From contig DAHWFB010000081.1 of assembly GCA_027326105.1 (NCBI GenBank), positions 1-62,392 on the forward strand: a DNA stretch of 62,392 bases, given 5' to 3'. The notes under the pieces were generated by a model. The model saw only the letters and a list, made by a program, of their open reading frames with translations. It ran no database searches and had not been told where the DNA came from. Each line of letters opens with the position of its first letter. Position 1 is the first letter of the stretch. The position numbers and the translations under genes are program-made. The stretch comes from Acetobacteraceae bacterium (lineage in GTDB: Bacteria; Pseudomonadota; Alphaproteobacteria; Acetobacterales; Acetobacteraceae). Positions 50,113-60,772 of this stretch are shown piece by piece.

Positions 50113-50256
50113 TCAGTTCCTGAAAGCGGAGGGAAAGCGGCCGACCGGGGCCGGTGCGGTGGCGCCATGCGCAGCCAGCATTCTCGCTTGGGTTGCATGG
50201 CCGTTCATGACTTTGTTCCTATTGCAGGATACGCCGTCGGGCACAACGGCGCTCAT
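50113..50256 (-). CDS. Possible 47-residue small protein
   Basis: A short frame whose ATG overlaps the stop of the upstream gene by 4 nt (ATGA) and which ends 12 nt before the 74-residue gene. It contains VPDGVSCNRNKVMNGHATQ and ends in VGRFPSAFRN. Coupled spacing on both sides favours a real gene. No family recognised. Confidence 0.5.
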   Translation of the reverse strand: MSAVVPDGVSCNRNKVMNGHATQARMLAAHGATAPAPVGRFPSAFRN

Positions 50257-50582
50257 GCGATGATTCCTTTCGCTCGCAGCGGGCGTTCCAAACGCTGCAG
50301 TGCCTCGTTCCATAACTTCCAGTCTCCGGTCGGTCCGGAACGCGCGAGCGGCGGCGCCTCCCGACGTTCACCCCAGATGCGCAGGATACGGGCGTGGGTG
50401 AGGTCGATCCGCCGCCGCCGGTAGAGGCGGTCCAGGCACCGGAGCACCTCCTCCGCCATCAGGGATCGCGTGGCCCCGGCACGACGCGCGCGCAGCGCGG
50501 CCATGGTCCAGAACCAGGCTTCGGCGACGTTCGCGAAGGGCGGCGGAACAGGGGCTGGGTGGGGGGTGGAGGGTTCTTCCAT
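50253..50582 (-). CDS. Conserved hypothetical protein with CLDRLYRRRRIDLTHARIL motif
   Basis: 109-aa soluble basic protein. A proline-rich start is followed by FANVAEAWFWTMAALRARR, then VLRCLDRLYRRRRIDLTHA and a C-terminal WNEALQRLERPLRAKGI. I recall this pattern from many Rhodospirillales genomes without a function. The ATG at 50582 fits the predicted promoter; an ATG at 50624 would lie upstream of the transcription start. First of three small genes, divergent from the S24 repressor. Confidence 0.78.
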   Translation of the reverse strand: MEEPSTPHPAPVPPPFANVAEAWFWTMAALRARRAGATRSLMAEEVLRCLDRLYRRRRIDLTHARILRIWGERREAPPLARSGPTGDWKLWNEALQRLERPLRAKGIIA

Positions 50583-50622
50583 CGGCGCTCTCTTGATCGC
50601 AGGGGTTGAACAGAACCAGAAC

Positions 50623-50652
50623 ATTAAACCCTAAGTTGTATGATTGTGGCAA
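50623..50652 (-). promoter_or_regulatory. Predicted sigma-70 promoter for the small-protein operon
   Basis: On the minus strand TTGCCA (50647-50652), 18 nt, then TTTAAT (50623-50628), each five of six to consensus. Transcription would begin near 50616, about 34 nt before the ATG at 50582. Confidence 0.6.
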
Positions 50653-50663
50653 GCCCTTTTTGC

Positions 50664-50719
50664 GAAAATTTTCCTATTTCCTTTCCCGTCAAAACCAGCG
50701 ACACTCGCGTCGGACGCGA
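50664..50719. promoter_or_regulatory. Palindromes between the small-protein operon and the S24 repressor
   Basis: GAAAATTTTC (50664-50673) and TCGCGTC-G-GACGCGA (50705-50719) are perfect palindromes in a stretch that is A/T-rich by local standards. Either could be an operator for the adjacent repressor; the first abuts the leftward promoter. Confidence 0.4.
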
Positions 50720-50757
50720 TTCGCCTCCCCGCCCCGGATTGAACCCATCAGGACAGC

Positions 50758-51402
50758 ATGCGACACGAGGATGTCTGGCGCGCCCTCGATACACTCGCCG
50801 CCGAAAACGGTCTGTCGGTGTCGGCGCTAGCCCGCCGTGCCGGGCTCGATGCCACCAGCTTCAACCCTTCCAAGCGGCGCACCGCGGAAGGGCGTGCCCG
50901 CTGGCCCTCGACCGAAAGCCTCGCCAAAGTGCTCGACGCCACCGGCGCCTCGCTCGAAGCCTTCTCCACCCTCGTCCAGGGCGCCCGCGCCCTGCCCAAC
51001 ACCGCCCGCTCGGGGTCCCGCCGCATCCCGCTGATCGGCTTCGCCCAGGCCGGCGGAGAAGGCTATTTCGACGACGGCGGCTACCCGGTCGGCGGCGGCT
51101 GGGACGAGGTCAGCCTGCCCGAGATCGCCGACCCCCACGCCTACGCGCTCGAGATCAGCGGCGATTCGATGGAGCCGGTCTATCGTGACGGGGACATGGT
51201 CATCGTCTCCCCCGCGGCCCCCATCCGCCGCGGCGACCGGGTGGTGGTGCGCGTCGCCTCCGGCGAAGTGATGGCGAAACTCCTCGCCCGCCGCTCCGCC
51301 CGCCGCATCGAGCTGCGCAGCCTCAACCCCGCGCACCCCGACTACAGCTTCCCGCTCGAGGAGGTCGCCGCCATGCATCGCATCGTCTGGGCGAGCCAGT
51401 AG
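50758..51402 (+). CDS. S24/LexA-like repressor with N-terminal helix-turn-helix
   Basis: 214-aa DNA-binding protein with a self-cleaving domain. Residues 1-75 form a Cro/C1-type helix-turn-helix (VSALARRAGLDATSF). The peptidase fold has A98-G99 as possible cleavage site, the nucleophile S137 in GDSMEP and the lysine K174 in GEVMAKLLARR. Such proteins answer DNA damage or act as phage-type repressors. AGGA precedes the ATG. Divergent from the small-protein operon, which it may control. Confidence 0.88.
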   Translation: MRHEDVWRALDTLAAENGLSVSALARRAGLDATSFNPSKRRTAEGRARWPSTESLAKVLDATGASLEAFSTLVQGARALPNTARSGSRRIPLIGFAQAGGEGYFDDGGYPVGGGWDEVSLPEIADPHAYALEISGDSMEPVYRDGDMVIVSPAAPIRRGDRVVVRVASGEVMAKLLARRSARRIELRSLNPAHPDYSFPLEEVAAMHRIVWASQ

Positions 51403-51515
51403 CGGCGCCACCGGCCGATGCTCTCGGGCTATGCAAACCATAGGGGATCGGCATTGGCCTCGCCCGGCCGTCGGCGCCAGTCTCGCCACCACAGACAGGC
51501 GGGCTGGAGAGCGCG

Positions 51516-52547
51516 ATGGACGCGGAGAATCCCGGCAACACCAAAATCGTCAATCTCGCGCTGCAAGGCGGCGGCGCCCACGGCGCTTTCGGTTGGGGCG
51601 TGCTCGACGCGCTGATCGAGGACGGGCGGGTCGAGATCGACGGGCTTTCCGCAACCAGCGCCGGCGCGATGAACGCCGCCGTCTACGCCTACCACAAGAT
51701 GACCGGCGGCATGGAAGCGGCGCGCCAGGGGCTGGAGGAGTTCTGGCGCCGCGTTTCACACGCCGGGGAGCGGTTGCGCGGCCCCTTCGACGGCTGGCTC
51801 GAAGGCTGTGGCCTCGGGCACTTCACGGCCCGCGGTTGGACCGAGTGGATGACCCGGATCCTCTCGCCCTACGAGTTCAATCCCCTCAACCTCAATCCGC
51901 TGCGCGAGGCGATCGAGGAATCGGTCGATTTCGAGGCGCTGCACGCCTGCGCCTGCACGTCCTTGCGGATCTGCGCCACCAACGTGCGCACTGGCCGACT
52001 GCGCATCTTCGACAATCCCGAGGTCACCGCCGACGTCGTGCTCGCCTCCGCCTGCCTGCCCCACCTCTTCCAGGCGGTCGAGATCGAGGGCGAGCACTAC
52101 TGGGACGGCGGCTACATCGGCAATCCTGCCATCTTCCCGCTGTTCGAGGGACTGCCCAGCCGCGACATCGTCGTCATCCACCTCAACCCCATCGCGCGCC
52201 CGGATCTGCCCCGCACCGCGCCCGAGATCATGAACCGCATCAATGAAATCAGCTTCAATTCTTCGCTCCTGCGCGAGATGCGGGCGATCGATTTCGTCAG
52301 CGAGCTGCTCGCCCGCGGCTGGGTCAAGGAGGAGCACCGAGAGAAGCTCCCGGCGGTTCGCATGCACTCCATCCGCGACGACGCCGCAATGGCCCGGCTC
52401 GGCGTCGCCAGCAAGACCAATACCGACTGGGCCTTCCTCACCGGCCTGCGCGACCGCGGACGCGAGACCGCCTTCGCCTGGCTGGAGGCGAATTACGCGC
52501 ACATCGGCGTGCGAAGCTCGGTCGATCTCGCCGCCGAGTTCCTCTGA
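51516..52547 (+). CDS. Patatin-like phospholipase family protein
   Basis: 343-aa serine hydrolase with the patatin Ser-Asp dyad. The oxyanion loop is GGGAHGAFGWG (residues 18-28), the nucleophile is S48 in ATSAG (first glycine of GxSxG is alanine) and the aspartate is D197 in WDGGYIGN. No signal peptide. Lipid acyl hydrolysis is expected. The start follows GGAGAG; 113 bp separate it from the repressor. Convergent with the symporter gene. Confidence 0.92.
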   Translation: MDAENPGNTKIVNLALQGGGAHGAFGWGVLDALIEDGRVEIDGLSATSAGAMNAAVYAYHKMTGGMEAARQGLEEFWRRVSHAGERLRGPFDGWLEGCGLGHFTARGWTEWMTRILSPYEFNPLNLNPLREAIEESVDFEALHACACTSLRICATNVRTGRLRIFDNPEVTADVVLASACLPHLFQAVEIEGEHYWDGGYIGNPAIFPLFEGLPSRDIVVIHLNPIARPDLPRTAPEIMNRINEISFNSSLLREMRAIDFVSELLARGWVKEEHREKLPAVRMHSIRDDAAMARLGVASKTNTDWAFLTGLRDRGRETAFAWLEANYAHIGVRSSVDLAAEFL

Positions 52548-52557
52548 GGCTGCCGGC

Positions 52558-54081
52558 TCAGGTGAAGTAGTCGGCGGGAACCGTCTCGTCACGGTCGCGG
52601 TCCGAGGCGAGAAGGTTGAACACCACCGAGAGCACGACGCTGACTACGAGATTGGTCGCGAGCGCCCACACCGCGGCATACCCGGGCACCAGCACACCGA
52701 AGAGATGCAGCGGATAAACGGTACCGGCGAAATGCAGCGCCGCCACCATCCAGCTCCCGACCGCCATCCCCGCCGCCCAGCCGACCAGCAGCGCCCAGCC
52801 ATTCAGCGCCCGGGTATAGAGCCCGATGAGGATCGAAGGTACGGTCTGGCTGATCCAGATGCCGCCCAGGAACTGCAACTGGATCGCGTATTTGAAGGGT
52901 AGGAACAGCACGAAGGCGAGAGCGCCGAGCTTGACCACGAGCGAGACGATCTTCGCCACCTGCGCCTCGGCCGCGGGCGGGCAGTCGGGGGCGAAGAAGG
53001 GGCGGTAGATGTCGCGGGTGAAAAGATTGGCCGCCGCGATCGACATCACCGCCGCCGGCACCAGCGCGCCAACCGCGATCGCCGCGAACGCCACCCCCGC
53101 GAACCAGGACGGAAACGAGGCAAGGATCAGCGCCGGCACCGCGAAATTCGGTCCGAAGGTCTTGAACCCGGCCACATCCCCCGGCAGCGTCCCCACCCCC
53201 TTGGCGATGGCCAGGAAGCCGAACAGCGCGAGCAGGCCGAGGATGAGCGAATAGGCAGGCAGCAGCGCTGCATTCCGCCGCACCACCTGCCGGCTCTGCG
53301 AACTCAGGATGCCGGTGATCGCGTGTGGATAGAAGAAGAGCGCGGCCGCCGATCCGAACGCCAGCGTCGCATAGGCGCCATAGGCACCGACCGAAGCCCC
53401 CTTGGGTGCTGCGAGCAGGAGTTTGGCCGCCGGGATCTTGGCGAACACCGCCCCCCAGCCACCGAGCTGGGCGGGAATGGCGAAGATCGCTACGATCACC
53501 ACGAGATAGATCAGCCCGTCCTTGACGAAGGCGATCATCGCCGGCGCCCGCAGCCCGCTGGTATAGGTGAAGGCCGCGAGAATGACGAAGGCGATCAGGA
53601 TCGGCAGATCCCCGGAAAGCCCCATCGCCCCGATCACCACCTGGATGCCGACGAGCTGCAGCGCGATATAGGGCATGGTCGCGAGCAGCCCGGTGGCGGC
53701 GATCGCGAGCGTCAGCCAGCGGTTGCGGTAGCGTCCGCCGACGAACTCCGACACGGTGACATAGCCGTGCTTCTTCGCCACCGACCACAGCCGCGGAAAC
53801 ACGAGATAGAGCAGCGGATAGATGATGATGGTGTAGGGCACGGCGAAGAAGCCGATCGCCCCGGCGCCGAACATCAGTGCCGGCACCGCGATGAAGGTGT
53901 AGGCGGTGTAGAGATCGCCGCCGATCAGGAACCAGGCGACGAACGTGCCGAAGCGCCGCCCGCCCAACCCCCATTCATGCAGCAGGTCCATATCCCCGGC
54001 CCGCCAGCGCGCCGCGACGAACCCCATCACCGTGATGAGGGCGAAAATGACCACGAATACCGTGACGATCGTCCCGTTCAT
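52558..54081 (-). CDS. mctP: Sodium:solute symporter, MctP-type monocarboxylate transporter
   Basis: 507-aa SSS-family membrane protein with about 13 helices, closest in look to rhizobial MctP (pyruvate, lactate, alanine uptake). Motifs include GGRRFGTFVAWFLIGGDLYTA, YVTVSEFVGGRYRNRW and YPHAITGILSS. The ATG at 54081 is 11 nt after the stop of the DUF3311 gene, its constant partner. Acetate or another monocarboxylate is also possible as substrate. Confidence 0.87.
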   Translation of the reverse strand: MNGTIVTVFVVIFALITVMGFVAARWRAGDMDLLHEWGLGGRRFGTFVAWFLIGGDLYTAYTFIAVPALMFGAGAIGFFAVPYTIIIYPLLYLVFPRLWSVAKKHGYVTVSEFVGGRYRNRWLTLAIAATGLLATMPYIALQLVGIQVVIGAMGLSGDLPILIAFVILAAFTYTSGLRAPAMIAFVKDGLIYLVVIVAIFAIPAQLGGWGAVFAKIPAAKLLLAAPKGASVGAYGAYATLAFGSAAALFFYPHAITGILSSQSRQVVRRNAALLPAYSLILGLLALFGFLAIAKGVGTLPGDVAGFKTFGPNFAVPALILASFPSWFAGVAFAAIAVGALVPAAVMSIAAANLFTRDIYRPFFAPDCPPAAEAQVAKIVSLVVKLGALAFVLFLPFKYAIQLQFLGGIWISQTVPSILIGLYTRALNGWALLVGWAAGMAVGSWMVAALHFAGTVYPLHLFGVLVPGYAAVWALATNLVVSVVLSVVFNLLASDRDRDETVPADYFT

Positions 54082-54092
54082 GGCCCGGCCTC

Positions 54093-54299
54093 TCAGCCTT
54101 CGACCAGGAGAACCAGCGCGATGGCCACGGCGCCGACCAGAACCAGCAGGAGCTGGAACCAATAGAAGAACGGAAAGCCCAAAAACACCGGATTCACCCG
54201 ATTGTAGAGCGGCACATCCAGCGCCAGCACGAAGGGAACCAGCAAAACCAACCTGGCCCAGGACCAGTTGCGGCCACCGCCGGCATGGTATTCGGACAT
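54093..54299 (-). CDS. DUF3311 small membrane protein, symporter partner
   Basis: 68-aa protein with two membrane helices (LVLLVPFVLALDVPLYN and FFYWFQLLLVLVGAVAIALVLL). DUF3311 proteins precede MctP-type symporters and probably help them fold or work. Same operon as mctP. Confidence 0.88.
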   Translation of the reverse strand: MSEYHAGGGRNWSWARLVLLVPFVLALDVPLYNRVNPVFLGFPFFYWFQLLLVLVGAVAIALVLLVEG

Positions 54300-54465
54300 C
54301 GGCTTCCTCCCGCCGCCCGTTCCCCGGGCGTGATGTTCCTATAGAGCAGTTTGACCGTCAGGGGAACCGGCCGTCCCCACCAAACGCGATGAAATTACTC
54401 GCCAAAACCGCCCCTGACCCAACCATGTCCCGGTCGCAGCCGAAGGCCCTTCCCACTCGCCCGCG

Positions 54466-54888
54466 TCAGCTTCCGCTGGCGGCGTCCACCATCGCCTGCG
54501 CCGAGAGCACTCTCTCGATCGCCAGTTCCTGCGCGAGCATGTCGGCGGCATTTTCGGCCGTCGTCCCCATGGCCTGATAGGCCGCTTCCGCCGCGGCCAA
54601 CCGCGCCTCGGCTTCGGCCTTCACCAACTCGCCCACCGGAACCGCCTCGTCGGCCAGCACCGTGCAGCGGTCCGGCGTGATCTCCGCGAACCCCGAGGAG
54701 ACGAACAGACGCCCGGTCACCTGCTCGCCTTCGTAGATCGAGACCACCCCGCCGCGCAGCATGATGATCATCGGCGCGTGCCCCGGCAGCACGCCGATAT
54801 CCCCCTCCGAGCCGGGCACCACCGCCATATCCACCTGCCGCGACAGCAGCAGCTTTTCGGGACTCACGATCTCGAGCGCAACCGGCAT
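54466..54888 (-). CDS. atpC: ATP synthase F1 epsilon subunit
   Basis: 140-aa rotor-stalk subunit. N-terminal beta-sandwich (EIVSPEKLLL, VPGSEGDIGVLPGHAPMI) and helical C-terminal hairpin (AEARLAAAEAAYQAM). Last gene of atpHAGDC. The 166-bp gap to the DUF3311 gene has only a weak GGGGA/TCCCC hairpin (54361-54378) without a T-tract, so I see no clear terminator. Confidence 0.94.
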   Translation of the reverse strand: MPVALEIVSPEKLLLSRQVDMAVVPGSEGDIGVLPGHAPMIIMLRGGVVSIYEGEQVTGRLFVSSGFAEITPDRCTVLADEAVPVGELVKAEAEARLAAAEAAYQAMGTTAENAADMLAQELAIERVLSAQAMVDAASGS

Positions 54889-54913
54889 GATCCCTCCGAC
54901 AACCCGCGCCGTC

Positions 54914-56353
<1,440 letters not shown>

Positions 56354-56420
56354 TCAGACGTCCAAGCGAGCAGGCTCCAGGGCTCGTCCCCGGACCCGGT
56401 TCGATTTCCCCCGCATCGCC

Positions 56421-57305
56421 CTACAAGGCCTCGGCGCCGGAGATGATCTCGATCAGCTCGCGGGTGATGTTGGCCTGGCGGGTGCGGTTGTAGTTCAAGG
56501 TCAGCCGGTTGATCATGTCGCCGGCATTGCGGGTCGCATTGTCCATCGCGCTCATCCGCGCCCCGTGCTCGCCGGCCGCGCTTTCCAGCAGCGCGGCATA
56601 GATCTGCACCGCGAGATTGCGCGGCAGCAGGCGCGCAAGAATGGTCTCCTCGTCGGGCTCGAACTCGTAGATCGCCCCGCCCAGATCCGCGGCCGCATCG
56701 TCGTTCTCGCCGAGCGCCGGCGGAATCAACTGCATTTCCGTAGTCAGCTGCGAAATCACCGAGGCGAAGCGATTGTAGATCACGGTGCAGACGTCGAATG
56801 CACCCTCGCCCAGCATCGCCGTGATCTTTGCCGCGATCGCCTCGGCGTCCGCGAATTCGATCTTCTTGCGCCCGGCGAAACTCACCTCGTGGGCGATGCG
56901 GTCCGCGAATTCCCGCCGCAGATAATCCCGTCCCTTGCGCCCGACGGTCAACAGCCGAACCACTTTGCCCTCGGCTTCGAGCCTGCGCGCGAGGGTGCGC
57001 GCCGCCCGCCCCACGTTGGTGTTGAAGGCGCCGCACAGGCCGCGGTCGGCGGTCACCACCACCAGCAGATGCACCTTCTCCGCCCCGGTGCCCGCCAGCA
57101 TCGCCGGCGCCGAGGGGCTGCCCGCGAGGGCGGCGCCGAGCGCACCCAGCATCCGCGCCATCCGCTGCGCATAGGGGCGTGCCGCTTCCACCTGGTTCTG
57201 CGCCCGCCGCAACTTCGACGCCGCGACCATCTTCATCGCCGAGGTGATCTTCTGCGTCGATTTGACGCTGTTGATGCGGACCCGAAGGGCCTTGAGATTC
57301 GCCAT
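56421..57305 (-). CDS. atpG: ATP synthase F1 gamma subunit
   Basis: 294-aa central stalk. The N-terminal helix [32 protein letters not shown] and the C-terminal helix [20 protein letters not shown] are typical. Lies between atpA and atpD. Confidence 0.97.
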   Translation of the reverse strand: MANLKALRVRINSVKSTQKITSAMKMVAASKLRRAQNQVEAARPYAQRMARMLGALGAALAGSPSAPAMLAGTGAEKVHLLVVVTADRGLCGAFNTNVGRAARTLARRLEAEGKVVRLLTVGRKGRDYLRREFADRIAHEVSFAGRKKIEFADAEAIAAKITAMLGEGAFDVCTVIYNRFASVISQLTTEMQLIPPALGENDDAAADLGGAIYEFEPDEETILARLLPRNLAVQIYAALLESAAGEHGARMSAMDNATRNAGDMINRLTLNYNRTRQANITRELIEIISGAEAL

Positions 57306-57329
57306 CGTGCGCTCGCTGCCGCCCCGCCC

Positions 57330-58862
57330 TTACGCGAAAACCTTGGCGTACGCGTCGATGAAGGCGACGAGCTTCTTCTCCGTCTCGGGCTTGATCTCGC
57401 GGTCGTCGCGGATCGCGATGAGAATATCGCTCCCGCGGGCGCGGATCTCGGTCATCAAGCCGGCCTCGAAGCGGCCGATCTTCTCCACCGCCAGCCCGTC
57501 GAGATAGCCGCGCACGCCGGCGAAAATCGCCACCACCTGCTCTTCCACCGGCAGCGGCCGATACTGCGGCTGCTTGAGCAGTTCGGTCAGCCGCGCACCG
57601 CGCGCGAGCAGTTTCTGCGTCGCGGCATCGAGGTCGGAGGAGAATTGCGCGAAGGCCGCCATTTCGCGGTACTGCGCGAGTTCCAGCTTGATGCGCCCGG
57701 CGACCTGCTTCATCGCCTTGATCTGCGCCGCCGAGCCCACCCGCGAAACCGAAAGCCCCACGTTCACCGCCGGACGGATGCCCTTGAAGAACAGTTCCGT
57801 CTCGAGGAAGATCTGGCCGTCCGTGATGGAAATCACGTTGGTCGGAATATAGGCCGAAACATCGCCCGCCTGGGTCTCGATCACCGGCAGAGCGGTCAGG
57901 CTTCCCGCGCCCAACTCGTCGGACATCTTCGCCGCACGCTCCAGCAGGCGCGAATGAAGGTAGAACACGTCACCCGGATAGGCCTCCCGCCCCGGCGGAC
58001 GACGCAGCAGGAGCGACATCTGCCGATAGGAAACCGCCTGCTTGGACAGATCGTCGTAGAAGATCACCGCGTGCATACCGTTGTCGCGGAAATACTCGCC
58101 CATGGTACAGCCGGTATACGGCGCGAGGAACTGCATCGGCGCCGGGTCCGAAGCGGTGGCGGCGACGACGATGGAATATTCCATCGCCCCGTTCTCTTCG
58201 AGCGTGCGCACCAACTGCGCCACCGTGGAGCGCTTCTGCCCCACCGCGACATAGATGCAGTAGAGCTTGCGCTTCTCGTCGCCCGAGGCGTTGATGCCCT
58301 TCTGGTTGATGATGGTGTCGATGATCACCGCCGTCTTGCCGGTCTGGCGGTCCCCGATGATCAGCTCGCGCTGGCCGCGCCCGATCGGGATCAGCGCGTC
58401 GATCGCCTTCAGCCCGGTCTGCATCGGCTCATGCACCGACTTGCGCGCGATGATGCCCGGCGCCTTGACCTCGACGCGCCGGCGCTCCTCGCCCGCGACC
58501 GGCCCCTTGCCGTCGATCGGCTGGCCGAGACCATCGACCACCCGCCCGAGCAGCCCCTTCCCCACGGGCACCTCCACGATCGAGCCGGTGCGGCTCACCG
58601 TGTCGCCCTCGCGCACCCGCCGGTCGTCGCCGAAGATCACCACGCCGACATTGTCGGTCTCGAGGTTGAGCGCCATGCCGCGGATGCCCGCGCCGGGAAA
58701 TTCCACCATCTCGCCGGACATGACGTTCTGCAGGCCGAACACGCGGGCGATACCATCCCCCACGCTCAGCACCTGGCCGGTCTCGGCGATATCCGCCTCG
58801 GTGTCGAAGCTCGCGATCTGCTTCTTGAGAATTTCCGAGATCTCAGCGGGGCGGATCTCCAT
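57330..58862 (-). CDS. atpA: ATP synthase F1 alpha subunit
   Basis: 510-aa regulatory nucleotide-binding subunit. P-loop [10 protein letters not shown], then the [13 protein letters not shown] and [20 protein letters not shown] segments. The start overlaps the atpH stop by 1 nt (TGATG). Confidence 0.98.
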   Translation of the reverse strand: MEIRPAEISEILKKQIASFDTEADIAETGQVLSVGDGIARVFGLQNVMSGEMVEFPGAGIRGMALNLETDNVGVVIFGDDRRVREGDTVSRTGSIVEVPVGKGLLGRVVDGLGQPIDGKGPVAGEERRRVEVKAPGIIARKSVHEPMQTGLKAIDALIPIGRGQRELIIGDRQTGKTAVIIDTIINQKGINASGDEKRKLYCIYVAVGQKRSTVAQLVRTLEENGAMEYSIVVAATASDPAPMQFLAPYTGCTMGEYFRDNGMHAVIFYDDLSKQAVSYRQMSLLLRRPPGREAYPGDVFYLHSRLLERAAKMSDELGAGSLTALPVIETQAGDVSAYIPTNVISITDGQIFLETELFFKGIRPAVNVGLSVSRVGSAAQIKAMKQVAGRIKLELAQYREMAAFAQFSSDLDAATQKLLARGARLTELLKQPQYRPLPVEEQVVAIFAGVRGYLDGLAVEKIGRFEAGLMTEIRARGSDILIAIRDDREIKPETEKKLVAFIDAYAKVFA

Positions 58863-59515
58863 CAGGCGGCTCCCTTCATGGCGTGCTGCAACCGTTGCAG
58901 CCGGGACTTGAGACTGGAATCATAGAGCTGTGCGCCGATGCGCAGCACCATGCCCCCGAGCAGCGCGGGGTCGACCGTCTCGCGGACATGGACATTGCCA
59001 TACCCCGCCTCGGTCAGCCGGGCGAGCAGCTGGGTGCGCTGCAGATCGGTCAGCGGATGGGCGGTCGCGACATGGGCGGAAACCACGCCCCGCTTTTCCG
59101 CCACCAGCGCCGCGAAGGCGGCAACCATGTGGCCGAGCGCGCCCAGCCGCCGGTTGGCCGCCACCACCCCGACGAAATCATGCACGATCTTGCCGAACCC
59201 CTGCTCGTCGAGCACCGCGAGTACCGCCCGGCTGCCTTCGCGCACGTCGAGCAGCGGGCTATCCAACACCCGCCGCAACTGCGGGCTCTCGCCGATCAGC
59301 CTGCCAAGGGCGGCCATCTCCTCGATGGTGCGGTCGAGCGCATGCACTTCGGCGGCGTGGTCGTAGAGCGCCTGCGCATAGCGCTCGACCATCTGCCCAC
59401 CCGCGACACTCGCCCCGCTCGCCAAGACCTGCCCCGCTTCCCTGTCCCGCTCCAGCGCCGCCGGCCCGCCTGGTGCCGTGCCTGCGCCGCCCTCATTGCG
59501 CGCGGCCTCTACCAT
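58862..59515 (-). CDS. atpH: ATP synthase F1 delta subunit
   Basis: 217-aa peripheral-stalk subunit (OSCP type). The core from [11 protein letters not shown] to [26 protein letters not shown] is conserved. It has about 30 extra N-terminal residues ([18 protein letters not shown]). An internal ATG before [10 protein letters not shown] would give the usual length, so the true start may be later. First gene of the F1 operon; F0 genes lie elsewhere, as is common in Alphaproteobacteria. Confidence 0.94.
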   Translation of the reverse strand: MVEAARNEGGAGTAPGGPAALERDREAGQVLASGASVAGGQMVERYAQALYDHAAEVHALDRTIEEMAALGRLIGESPQLRRVLDSPLLDVREGSRAVLAVLDEQGFGKIVHDFVGVVAANRRLGALGHMVAAFAALVAEKRGVVSAHVATAHPLTDLQRTQLLARLTEAGYGNVHVRETVDPALLGGMVLRIGAQLYDSSLKSRLQRLQHAMKGAA

Positions 59516-59624
59516 AGCGATTTCGCCCGCGCAACACGGCCCGCCCCGAAGCGGGCGGGGAAGCGGGCCGGATGGAAGGATCCGTCGCGGCGCGCGCCGC
59601 CATGCGCCGACCGGTCCGGCCGCA

Positions 59625-60233
59625 TCATCCCCGCGCCGGGCGGGGAAAGGCGTCGAGCCGCTTGAAGAGTTGCAACCCCTTGACCGGGAAGCGCTGGCGG
59701 GCGGTGTGTGCGCTCTGGAGCGGCCGCCGGCCGCCGACCCGCCAGAAGTCGGGCAGTTCCTCCACCGGCACGGCGGCGATGCCGGCCTCTTTTTCCCGCC
59801 AGAAGCCGATCGTGAAGACAACCGCGAGGAGATCCACCGGCTCATACTGGCGCAGCGTGAGGTCGGCGAAATAGGGACTGGTTTCGGCGAGCGGCAGCGG
59901 CACGGCGAGCTGGCGATCGAGGCTCGCGCCCGGGGCGAGGCGGCGGGCGAGCGGGACGACCGGGACCGCGATGCGCCGGTCCGGCGGCAGGGGGGCGGGG
60001 AACTTGCCGAGCAGCGCCTCCCCGCCCGGCGCGAGCACGATGACCACCGCCTGATCGTCCGCCGCCGCCGCTTCCCCCTCCGGGCCGGGGATCGCGATCG
60101 CGTCCATCACAAAAAGATCGACGGCGGCGAGATTCTCGACCGCATAGGCGAAGGTCAGGCAGGCGCCGGCGCGGCCCGGGTGGCAGCGGAGCGCGAGATC
60201 TCCGCCGGGCGCGCTCATCACCGCCGCACTCAT
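59625..60233 (-). CDS. Hypothetical protein, third gene of the vgrG module
   Basis: 202-aa soluble protein without recognised motifs. Predicted mostly beta N-terminal part (LALRCHPGRAGACLTFAYAVENL) and a later segment LTLRQYEPVDLLAVVFTIGFWREK. The start overlaps the previous stop (ATGA); a second ATG at 60218 is possible. Its place after vgrG and an effector-like gene suggests an immunity or accessory protein. Confidence 0.7.
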   Translation of the reverse strand: MSAAVMSAPGGDLALRCHPGRAGACLTFAYAVENLAAVDLFVMDAIAIPGPEGEAAAADDQAVVIVLAPGGEALLGKFPAPLPPDRRIAVPVVPLARRLAPGASLDRQLAVPLPLAETSPYFADLTLRQYEPVDLLAVVFTIGFWREKEAGIAAVPVEELPDFWRVGGRRPLQSAHTARQRFPVKGLQLFKRLDAFPRPARG

Positions 60234-60772
60234 GGCGGCGGCCGGGTAATGGGCGGCAGGCCGCGTTCGGCGAGATAGTGCGCGAGCGCCTCGCCCGCGG
60301 CCTCGGCGGCGGCGGCCTCGACGAAGCCCAGCGGCTCGGCCGCGCCCTGCACCTGGCGGGCGGCCTCGGCGAGCAGGGCGAAGAGCAGCGCATCCGCGCT
60401 CGCCCATTGCGGTGCGGTCGGGTTGGGCCAGTCCGCCGCGTCGAAGGCGATCAGACTGTCCGAGCCGGCGCCGGTGCCGAGCAGCGGCGCGCCGTCGGGG
60501 GCGGTCTGGCCGGTGGGCCGGCCGGCGGCGGTGGCGGCGGCGAGGTCGGCGGGGCGGGCGGAGGCGTTGGGCGGCGAGGTAGGGGCGGGGCGGGCGATGC
60601 GGGCGGCGCGGCCGCTGGCGTAAAGCGCGCGCAACATGGCGCGGCCCGCCCTGGTCGCGAAGATGTCGCAAAGGGCGGCGAGCACGCCTTCGGCATGGGC
60701 GGTATCGTCGGCCTCGACCAGCAGCCAGTCGCGATGGTCGGGGTGGCCGGGCGGCGGCGGGCGGGCGCTCAT
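60230..60772 (-). CDS. Effector-like protein of the vgrG module, degenerate M91 (NleD-like) peptidase candidate
   Basis: 180-aa protein coupled to vgrG (ATGA overlap). GTGAGSDSLIAFDAADWPNPT and the C-terminal LAERGLPPITRP resemble segments that flank the active site in M91 zinc peptidases such as NleD. The position of the HExxH motif reads ALLFALLAEAARQ, so no zinc site is visible. It may be a dead relative or a different fold. Identification rests on remembered motif patterns, not a search. Confidence 0.5.
   Translation of the reverse strand: MSARPPPPGHPDHRDWLLVEADDTAHAEGVLAALCDIFATRAGRAMLRALYASGRAARIARPAPTSPPNASARPADLAAATAAGRPTGQTAPDGAPLLGTGAGSDSLIAFDAADWPNPTAPQWASADALLFALLAEAARQVQGAAEPLGFVEAAAAEAAGEALAHYLAERGLPPITRPPP

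Noticed and set aside
54361-54378. GGGGA/TCCCC hairpin after atpC as a terminator
   Set aside because: Short stem and no T-tract; noted only in the atpC entry.
59539-59556. GCCCGC/GCGGGC hairpin upstream of atpH as a terminator
   Set aside because: No T-tract follows on either strand; hairpins of this kind are common by chance at this GC content.
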